Positions 7,118 to 11,816 of a stretch of 11,816 nucleotides of DNA are shown in pieces. The translations under genes were made by a program, and so were the position numbers. The stretch comes from Acidobacteriota bacterium (lineage in GTDB: Bacteria; Acidobacteriota; Terriglobia; Acidiferrales; UBA7541): contig QHYP01000241.1 of assembly GCA_003224195.1 (NCBI GenBank), positions 1-11,816 of the forward strand, given 5' to 3'. Every line of letters starts with the position of its first letter. The first letter of the stretch is position 1. Below the pieces are notes generated by a model. The model ran no database searches, had not been told where the DNA came from, and saw nothing but the letters and a program-made list of their open reading frames with translations.

Positions 7118-8149
7118 TCAGTTTGTGTCTGGTCGCGGCGCAACGTAGGCCTGGCGGTGATCCACGCGGTACGTCGGTGAAGCTGCGGGCTCCGGCGCCG
7201 GGCGGACGCGCACGTCGATCGGATGTACTTTTCCATCGCGTTCTGTGGGGGCGAACCCCAGGCTATATTCATGCCGCACGAGTTGCGCGATTTCTGCATA
7301 CGCCGCCCTGAATTCCTTGGCGTTCTTCGGAAAATAGACGCGCCCTCCGCTGGCCTGCGCGATGGCTTTCAGCCAGGCGTCGGCTTGGGCGAACTCCTCC
7401 TCCGCAGCGGCGGTTTTCTCCGGCAAAACTTTCTGTTTGCTCCTCGGCTTCGTCTCGCGTAACTCGCCGCCAAGCGCGATGGCAAGAACGCGCACATCGC
7501 CGGTCTTGAGCCGCGCCAGTAAGCTCTCGGCGATGCTCGGCGGCGAGGTGTCCATCCCGGTCGAGAGCAGCACGATGGTTTTCTTCCCTGGAGTGTAGCC
7601 GAGCCAATCGAGCACCGCATGCAAGCTCGCGGAGAGATTCAGTTCGCCGTAGCCGAGATTGAAGCGCAATTCCCCCAGCGCCCCTGCGGCTGCGGTCTTG
7701 TCGGTCGTGAAGTCGAGGACTGGTAGCGGCCGCTCGGCATATCCGATGACGGCCACGCGATCGTCCCGCGAAAGCCCGTTGAGCAGCGCGTACGCCGACT
7801 GCAGATGGCCGCTCTCGAGCAGGTAGACTGCCGGACCGCTTTCGACCAGGAGCAGCACTTGCGCGGGTTCCGCCACGGCCGCGAAGTGCGTCAGGGGCTG
7901 CTCGACGCCGTTGTCGAGGACGAGGAAATTCTCCTTTTGCAGGCTGTCAACGAAGTGGCCCGTCTCATCCGTCACGGCCACGCTGACGCTAACGAGGTTG
8001 ACCTGGACCCGGATCGGGGCGGGTGTAATGTCCGGTGCCGAGGGCTCCTGCGCTCGGCCGCGCGCAGCGAAAAGGAGCAGCGTTGGAAGAAAGAGCGCCG
8101 CCCGGGCAAGCCGCAGAATCCAATCCGGTCTCTTACTCCACCCACTCAT
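7118..8149 (-). CDS. Secreted VWFA-related protein, acidobacterial type
   Basis: This 343-residue protein has an N-terminal signal peptide: basic residues, a hydrophobic core at 16-29, and a probable cut after GRA (residue 33). It then shows the pattern typical of acidobacterial VWFA-related proteins, VQVNLVSVSVAVTDETG (about 48-64), followed by NFLVLDNGVEQPLTHF (74-89). A von Willebrand A fold follows (about 96-280), with strands AQVLLLV, DRVAVIGYA, KKTIVLLSTG and DVRVLAIAL. The metal site looks lost: the DxSGS position reads VESGP (102-106). The ATG at 8149 is preferred; a TTG codon lies directly before it. It overlaps the end of the upstream 601-residue gene by 17 bp, so coupled translation is likely. 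The molecular role is unknown; protein binding in the periplasm or at the cell surface is inferred. Confidence 0.85.
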   Translation of the reverse strand: MSGWSKRPDWILRLARAALFLPTLLLFAARGRAQEPSAPDITPAPIRVQVNLVSVSVAVTDETGHFVDSLQKENFLVLDNGVEQPLTHFAAVAEPAQVLLLVESGPAVYLLESGHLQSAYALLNGLSRDDRVAVIGYAERPLPVLDFTTDKTAAAGALGELRFNLGYGELNLSASLHAVLDWLGYTPGKKTIVLLSTGMDTSPPSIAESLLARLKTGDVRVLAIALGGELRETKPRSKQKVLPEKTAAAEEEFAQADAWLKAIAQASGGRVYFPKNAKEFRAAYAEIAQLVRHEYSLGFAPTERDGKVHPIDVRVRPAPEPAASPTYRVDHRQAYVAPRPDTN

Positions 8150-9938
8150 CAAATTTCAGGCCCGTGGAGTCTTTCCACGATGCGCCCGACGCGGCGTGCA
8201 GGTGCCGCGAGATCACCTGCGGGTTCCATCGCTCGAGCCACAGCGGCACTTGCGGGTCTTTTTTTGCGTTGGAGGACTCCGCGGCGGATTTCTTAAATTG
8301 CGTGAGCCAGTAAGACTTAGCCGCCTCCCAGTCCACGCGCTGGAAATCGTAGTACGAAAAGCCGTTCAGAACTTGCGGATAATGGGCGCGTGCCGCCTGG
8401 TAGCGCGGCTGCGCGGCGAAGGCGGATGCGGCGCCCGCTTGCGCGCGTTGCGCGAGAACGTTGCGCAGCGTGTCCCCGCGCGCGGCGCCGACGATCAAGT
8501 CCGGTGTGACCGCCAATTGATACGCGCCCCACTGCATCGTCCCCGCCTGGCTCTCTCCGCCGTGCGTTGAGATTTTCAGAAAGGTCGCGTCGCCTTCATT
8601 TTTCTCCGAGCTGATCTTGTCGCTCAGCAGCGTGCGCAGGAGTTTCAGCGTCTCCGGCTTCTTCTGGATGCCCAGGACATAAACTTGCTTCGCCGGGTCG
8701 AGATCCGGCGCCGTCTGGATGGACCCGATTTGGCCGCTGAACAGCGCCAGCGCGTCCGGGAGGGGCATGCCGATGCGCGTCTGGATCCCCGCCTCCATCA
8801 TGTCGAGGATTCCCGGTTGGCCTTCCGGGCTGAACGCGCGAACCGCGCGGCGCACGACGCGGTAAATGCCGGGCAGATTGATGCGCCCTTCGTAGTAGGA
8901 GACGGCGTCCGGTGGTACCAGCGCGGCTAAGGGAAGCGCTTTGTCTCCCGCCGGCCAAAGATCGAAAAGCGTTCCTTCCGAAGTGTTGCCGAGAAGGGCG
9001 CCCTGCAGATGCGTGCGCGGGCCGTCAAGCGAAAGGCCGAAGCGCAGCGCGTGCACCGCCTCGAGATGCAGCGCCTCAAAAAAAGGCAGCAGATTCGGCT
9101 GGCCCGGCTTCGTGTCCGGCTGCCAATCCTTCAGGTTCGGGAGGCGGGCAAAAAACTCCAGGCTGCTGGATTTGGCCACGACGGATTGCGATTCCTGGAA
9201 CGCGGCCAGATCCGCCAGCCCCCGCGGCCCGGCGTTTGCCGGATTCAGCCGCGCGACGATTTCCTCGAACACGCGCGGCTCTCCCGCGCTCACCGCGTAT
9301 TTGCCGGTCTCCGCCCAATAGCTTGTATCCGTCTTGCTCTCCACCTTCACCACGGGAATCCCGGCCAGGGTGACCGCCGTTATGCGCGGCGGCTCTTTAT
9401 CCTGCGCGCGAAGGCGCAGGATCGCTTTCGTCAGCAGGGCTTCTTTCCCCGTTCGGTCATAAACGAAGTAGAAGCCGCTCCATTTCGCGGCGTGATCCGC
9501 CTTCTGGAGGGAGACGTTCCTTGCCCGCGCCCCTTCCGGCTCGGCGTAGTAGCCCAGCACGAACGGGTTCTCGATCAGCGCCGCGTACTCTTCCATTTCT
9601 TCGCGCGTCACCGCCTGCTTCGAGTTGCCTGCGGCGCGATCACCTAGAGTTTTGTTCGTCCCGGAATCTTTGAACAGATTTTCTGCCAGCGCCGAGCGCA
9701 GCGGCGCGACGTCCGGATCGTCCCAGAGCGCGAACAGCGTGTTGGCCTGTCGTGCGGCCGGTGAGGGCGCGCCGCGCCACACCACGTAGAAAATCGTTTG
9801 TGACGGCAGGCGCTCCGGCTCGATGGGAGCTTGCGCGGCGGAGCAGTGCGCGAACACGAGCATCAACAGAACGGCGATTACGCAACGAATTCCGTGTATG
9901 TCGACCGCTTTGCGGTCGCCCATAAAATTGACCGGCAT
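8133..9938 (-). CDS. Secreted/periplasmic protein of unknown function, 601 aa (tentatively DUF3352-like)
   Basis: From the ATG at 9938 the protein has a signal peptide: an n-region of about 17 residues, a hydrophobic core around 18-30, and a likely cleavage near SAA/Q at residue 35. The cysteine at 32 follows a histidine and does not form a good lipobox. The mature part is a long alpha/beta protein without membrane segments. Features such as LAALVPPDAVSYYEGRINL and the alternation of model-score-like strands recall DUF3352-type periplasmic proteins, but this is a weak recollection. The 9938 start has AGAGG at 9946-9950, seven bases upstream. The reading frame stays open to an earlier ATG at 10064, but that ATG lies in a repeat copy. 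Codons 2-13 are themselves repeat-derived. The gene overlaps the VWFA gene by 17 bp, which suggests they act together. Confidence 0.72.
   Translation of the reverse strand: MPVNFMGDRKAVDIHGIRCVIAVLLMLVFAHCSAAQAPIEPERLPSQTIFYVVWRGAPSPAARQANTLFALWDDPDVAPLRSALAENLFKDSGTNKTLGDRAAGNSKQAVTREEMEEYAALIENPFVLGYYAEPEGARARNVSLQKADHAAKWSGFYFVYDRTGKEALLTKAILRLRAQDKEPPRITAVTLAGIPVVKVESKTDTSYWAETGKYAVSAGEPRVFEEIVARLNPANAGPRGLADLAAFQESQSVVAKSSSLEFFARLPNLKDWQPDTKPGQPNLLPFFEALHLEAVHALRFGLSLDGPRTHLQGALLGNTSEGTLFDLWPAGDKALPLAALVPPDAVSYYEGRINLPGIYRVVRRAVRAFSPEGQPGILDMMEAGIQTRIGMPLPDALALFSGQIGSIQTAPDLDPAKQVYVLGIQKKPETLKLLRTLLSDKISSEKNEGDATFLKISTHGGESQAGTMQWGAYQLAVTPDLIVGAARGDTLRNVLAQRAQAGAASAFAAQPRYQAARAHYPQVLNGFSYYDFQRVDWEAAKSYWLTQFKKSAAESSNAKKDPQVPLWLERWNPQVISRHLHAASGASWKDSTGLKFDEWVE
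9900..9935. repeat. Partial copy (A) of the intergenic hairpin repeat, inside a coding start
   Basis: These 36 bases align with the first 36 bases of the two full copies at 10041 and 10172, with three or four mismatches. They include the hairpin GACCGC-TTT-GCGGTC (9903-9917, one wobble or mismatch in the loop) and the CCCATAAAATTGACC segment. On the minus strand the copy encodes residues 2-13 (PVNFMGDRKAVD) of the 601-residue secreted protein. Confidence 0.75.
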
Positions 9939-9945
9939 GGCTAGG

Positions 9946-9950
9946 CCTCT
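9946..9950 (-). promoter_or_regulatory. Ribosome binding site deciding the 9938 start
   Basis: The minus strand reads GAGGAGAAAAGAGG followed by seven bases and the ATG at 9938. The internal ATG at 9923 has no such site in front, and the in-frame ATG at 10064 has only repeat sequence. Confidence 0.5.
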
Positions 9951-10040
9951 TTTCTCCTCAATATTCTGCGGGAGCACTTCCTTCATCGTAGTCTGTCTCG
10001 GGAAAGGAAAGAAGCCCTGTCCCGCGGTGTGTTTCCAGAT

Positions 10041-10142
10041 GTTGACCGCTTCGCGGTCACCCATAAAGTTGACCGCTTGCGGAGTTTACCCCGACCTGTC
10101 CCGGCCCGGTCGGGATCCAATCGGGGCGGTCACGCTGAGAAA
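10041..10142. repeat. Hairpin intergenic repeat, copy B (102 bp)
   Basis: This copy begins GTTGACCGCTTCGCGGTCAC and ends CTGAGAAA. It contains a 6-bp hairpin GACCGC-TTC-GCGGTC at 10044-10058. A second hairpin, CCCGACC paired with GGTCGGG, lies at 10090-10114. Apart from a 21-bp insertion at about 10095-10115 it is nearly identical to copy C. GACCGC occurs twice and its complement GCGGTC twice, so the unit is built from repeated submotifs. Confidence 0.85.
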
Positions 10143-10171
10143 AGGACGGGGTTTCGGAGAGTTCGCTGGAC

Positions 10172-10252
10172 GTTGACCGCTTCGCGGTCACCCATAAAAT
10201 TGACCGCTTGCGGAGTCTACCCCGATGCAATCGGGGCGGTCACCCTGAGAAA
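10172..10252. repeat. Hairpin intergenic repeat, copy C (81 bp)
   Basis: This copy has the same orientation as copy B and the same ends. It contains GACCGC-TTC-GCGGTC at 10175-10189 and a perfect 7-bp hairpin CCCCGAT-GCA-ATCGGGG at 10220-10236. It ends 12 bp from the stop codon of the coiled-coil gene, so its hairpins lie in that gene's 3' untranslated RNA and could protect or attenuate the message. There is no T-run for intrinsic termination. Confidence 0.85.
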
Positions 10253-10264
10253 TGTGCGCCCGGC

Positions 10265-11143
10265 TTAGGACGTCGGCTTGGCCGCAGCCGCCGGGGCCGC
10301 GGCGCCTTCCTTGGGCGTAGACAGATAGCCCTTGATGTTGTCCTTGCCCACGGTGAACACCACAATCTCGAACGGAGCCATGCGCCCGGAACCCTGCACG
10401 AAGAACTGCACGGGCTCGCCCGCCGTCTTGTCTCTTTTCTCGATGGCCTTGTCGTCGGCGAAGACCGTCACGGTGTACCGCTGTTTTTTCTGATCGGCAT
10501 GCTCCAGCTTGAGCTGGATGGGGCCGACCTTCTGCGCGGTCCTGCCTCTCCCGAGCGTGAACTCAAAATAATTGCGGTCGCCGCGCCGCCGCAGGTCCTC
10601 CAGGTCGTCGCGATTGTGCGCGATGAGCCCGCTCATCACGCCCATGTCGCCCATAGCGTGCTCGAGTTTTCCTTTCGTGGCTTCCAGGTCGCTGCGCGTG
10701 TCGGCCAGGTCTTTCTTCGTCGTGCCGACTTCAGTTGCCACCGCTCCGATTTGTTCCTGGCTCTGCTGTTTCACCTGGCCCAACTGGCTGGTCAGCCGCT
10801 CATCGGCAGCCTTCTGCTCCTTGCGGATGGTTTCGGCGCGGCTGTTGGCCTGCGCCACCTCGGCGCGGGTCATGCCCAGCTTCTGCTCCGTCACTTCCAG
10901 ATGCCCCTTCAGGTCGGCCAGGCGCGAGTTGGCCTGCTCCAATTGCGCGGCTACGAGCCTGTTTTGGTCCGCAGACTTAGAGAGCGCCTGCTCCAAACGG
11001 GCGTTCGTCGAGTAGCTGACGTATCCCAGCGCCCCGGCCGCGAGAAACAAAATCACGAATAACAGCGCCACCCAGCGCGGCGTGCCCGCCTCCGCGTAGT
11101 GATAGGACTCCTGCACGTCCGGCAGGTTCGGAGTCAAGCTCAT
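10265..11143 (-). CDS. Membrane-anchored coiled-coil protein, 292 aa
   Basis: A short N-terminal segment of 23 residues precedes a single membrane helix (about 24-44, WVALLFVILFLAAGALGYV). A long Gln/Ala/Lys/Glu-rich region with heptad character follows (about 46-170). The C-terminal part (about 181-275) looks beta-rich, with strands such as YFEFTLGRG, QRYTVTVFA and PFEIVVFTVG, and the tail is Ala/Pro-rich. The likely topology is a short cytoplasmic N-terminus with the coil and beta domain in the periplasm. The start at 11143 has an excellent AGGAGG site at 11152-11157, and a strong promoter lies further upstream. I do not recognise a named family. A structural or scaffolding role in the envelope is inferred. 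The downstream secreted genes on the same strand are separated by the repeat region. Confidence 0.82.
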   Translation of the reverse strand: MSLTPNLPDVQESYHYAEAGTPRWVALLFVILFLAAGALGYVSYSTNARLEQALSKSADQNRLVAAQLEQANSRLADLKGHLEVTEQKLGMTRAEVAQANSRAETIRKEQKAADERLTSQLGQVKQQSQEQIGAVATEVGTTKKDLADTRSDLEATKGKLEHAMGDMGVMSGLIAHNRDDLEDLRRRGDRNYFEFTLGRGRTAQKVGPIQLKLEHADQKKQRYTVTVFADDKAIEKRDKTAGEPVQFFVQGSGRMAPFEIVVFTVGKDNIKGYLSTPKEGAAAPAAAAKPTS

Positions 11144-11179
11144 TCTTCCTTCCTCCTGATTCGCGCTTCCTGCGGCAAG

Positions 11180-11193
11180 CCCGCCGCGGCGGG
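11180..11193. promoter_or_regulatory. Perfect GC palindrome in the leader of the coiled-coil gene
   Basis: CCCGCCGCGGCGGG is a 14-bp perfect palindrome between the predicted transcription start and the ribosome site. It could form a leader hairpin or bind a dimeric regulator, or be chance in GC-rich DNA. Confidence 0.3.
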
Positions 11194-11216
11194 TGAATCG
11201 ACCGCGCAGCTATCGC

Positions 11217-11245
11217 ATTATCGCTCGCCCGTCCCGCCCTGTCTA
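11217..11245 (-). promoter_or_regulatory. Sigma-70-type promoter for the coiled-coil gene
   Basis: The minus strand reads TAGACA (11240-11245), a 17-base spacer, then GATAAT (11217-11222). Each box matches five of six consensus positions at the ideal spacing. Transcription would start near 11210, giving a leader of about 67 bases before the ATG at 11143. Confidence 0.6.
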
Positions 11246-11310
11246 CGGCCCCGCCCCGCCCAGTTTCCCCGCGCGCCGCCCCTCTGGCTGTAACTCCTTT
11301 TCCGGATGGC

Positions 11311-11322
11311 ACGATACATCGT
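11311..11322. promoter_or_regulatory. Short inverted repeat, possible operator
   Basis: ACGAT-AC-ATCGT is an inverted repeat with 5-bp arms. It is followed closely by an AT-rich stretch (TTAGTTATATGAGGAAATTATTTTT, split here across 11328-11352) that stands out from the GC-rich surroundings. It lies between the two divergent promoters and may be a regulator site. No regulator gene is visible. Confidence 0.25.
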
Positions 11323-11376
11323 TCGACTTAGTTATATGAGGAAATTATTTTTCCCCAAGAAAATGCGCAAGCATCA

Positions 11377-11406
11377 TTGACATCCGTAAATACCAAGGCG
11401 TAGAAG
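11377..11406 (+). promoter_or_regulatory. Promoter for the right-edge secreted protein gene
   Basis: A perfect TTGACA (11377-11382) is followed by an 18-base spacer and TAGAAG (11401-11406, four of six). Transcription would start near 11413, about 20 bases before the ATG at 11433, leaving room for the GGGAG ribosome site at 11422-11426. Confidence 0.5.
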
Positions 11407-11432
11407 TGCTGAATCTCTACTGGGAGTCCTCC

Positions 11433-11816
11433 ATGCGCTCTCTTCTCTGGCCTTCCCTTTCCCTTTTTCTTTCACTCCTGAACACGGTCCGTGCGGCCAG
11501 TCCGCAGACCGCCACAACGACCGCGCAGCCGCCCCAGCGCGACCCGCAAGCTGTTGCAATTTTGCAACAGTCAGTCGCCGCGATGGCGAGTAACGTTCCA
11601 ACGGATTCGTCAGCAACTGGAACCGTGGCCATCGTCGCCGGCTCCGACTCCGATAAGGGCACGATTCGCATCCTCACACGGGGCACAGACCAGAGTCGGG
11701 AAGAAATCCAAACCACCCTCGCTACGCAGTCAACGATCTACTCCAAAGGATTGGCTGGCCAGCAGAATGGGGTAACCACGAACGCGTCTCCTATGGAATT
11801 AGCCGTGACCAGCCAA
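11433..11816 (+). CDS. Secreted hypothetical protein, N-terminal part (runs off right edge)
   Basis: An open frame of 128 codons starts at the ATG at 11433 and has no stop before the window ends. GGGAG at 11422-11426 lies six bases upstream. The N-terminus is a signal peptide: MRSLLWPSLSLFLSLLNTVRA, with a probable cut after ARA/A near residue 22. A low-complexity Thr/Gln/Pro stretch follows, then DPQAVAILQQSVAAM (about 38-52) and a beta-rich region with GTVAIVAGSDSDKGTIRI. This layout recalls a group of acidobacterial secreted proteins of unknown function that begin their mature part with a DPQA...QQ..AAM-like helix. That link is from memory and unverified. A perfect inverted repeat lies in codons 40-46. 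Confidence 0.75.
   Translation, partial: MRSLLWPSLSLFLSLLNTVRAASPQTATTTAQPPQRDPQAVAILQQSVAAMASNVPTDSSATGTVAIVAGSDSDKGTIRILTRGTDQSREEIQTTLATQSTIYSKGLAGQQNGVTTNASPMELAVTSQ
11551..11570. repeat. Perfect inverted repeat inside the coding region
   Basis: CTGTTGCAATTTTGCAACAG has 9-base complementary arms around a TT centre. In RNA it would form an 8-bp stem with a 4-base loop. It lies about 120 bases into the secreted protein gene and is AT-richer than the gene around it. Confidence 0.7.

Larger units (their letters stand above)
9939..10264. other. 326-bp intergenic region with two repeat copies
   Basis: There is no convincing gene between the start of the 601-residue protein gene and the end of the coiled-coil gene. 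The segment 9946-9960 holds a purine-rich ribosome site on the minus strand. The segment 9961-10040 is unique in this window and shows no clear promoter. The rest is repeat copies B and C, separated by 29 bases. No hairpin followed by a T-run was found, so a classical terminator for the coiled-coil gene is not visible. Confidence 0.6.

Noticed and set aside
9939..10064. N-terminal extension of the 601-residue protein to the ATG at 10064
   Set aside because: It would bury the signal peptide behind 42 further residues, partly repeat-encoded, and there is a good ribosome site for the start at 9938.
10041..10252. Repeats considered as a CRISPR array
   Set aside because: There are only two full copies, the units are 81-102 bp with internal hairpins, the spacing is not regular, and no cas genes are present.

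Overview
The window looks like chromosomal DNA of an Acidobacteriota species. It is GC-rich and gene-dense, and it carries a secreted von Willebrand-type protein with the N-terminal sequence pattern typical of acidobacterial VWFA-related proteins. It also has other secreted proteins of unknown function and short hairpin-forming intergenic repeats. This assignment rests on recalled family resemblance; no search was run. No rRNA, tRNA, CRISPR array, transposase or phage gene was seen.

Left part (1-4523). The 5' end of an unrecognised minus-strand gene runs off the left edge. A class V PLP-dependent aminotransferase (alanine/serine-glyoxylate type) follows on the plus strand, with a 124-residue hypothetical protein behind it, probably in the same transcript. 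Facing these is a minus-strand pair: a Spinster-like MFS transporter whose stop codon abuts the start of a 54-residue zinc-ribbon protein (TAAATG). An AI-2E/PerM-family membrane protein is divergent from the MFS gene, across only 65 bp that contain one AT-rich promoter-like box.

Middle (4582-7047). A Lon-family peptidase of the AAA_32/Lon_C (LonC, TTC1975-like) type keeps its Ser-Lys catalytic dyad, but its nucleotide-binding motifs are degenerate. It may therefore work without ATP hydrolysis.

Right part (7118-11816). Three minus-strand genes encode envelope proteins: a membrane-anchored coiled-coil protein, a 601-residue secreted protein (tentatively DUF3352-like), and a VWFA-related secreted protein whose metal-binding motif is degraded. 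The last two overlap and are probably cotranslated. Between the coiled-coil gene and the 601-residue gene is a 326-bp gap with two copies of a hairpin repeat. A third, partial copy lies inside the start of the 601-residue gene and supplies its N-terminal codons. At the right edge a secreted protein gene begins on the plus strand behind a recognisable promoter and runs off the end.

No clearly new multi-gene system is evident. The most interesting observations are the repeat that donates a protein N-terminus, the Lon-like peptidase with degenerate ATP motifs, the VWA protein lacking MIDAS residues, and a perfect inverted repeat inside the last gene.
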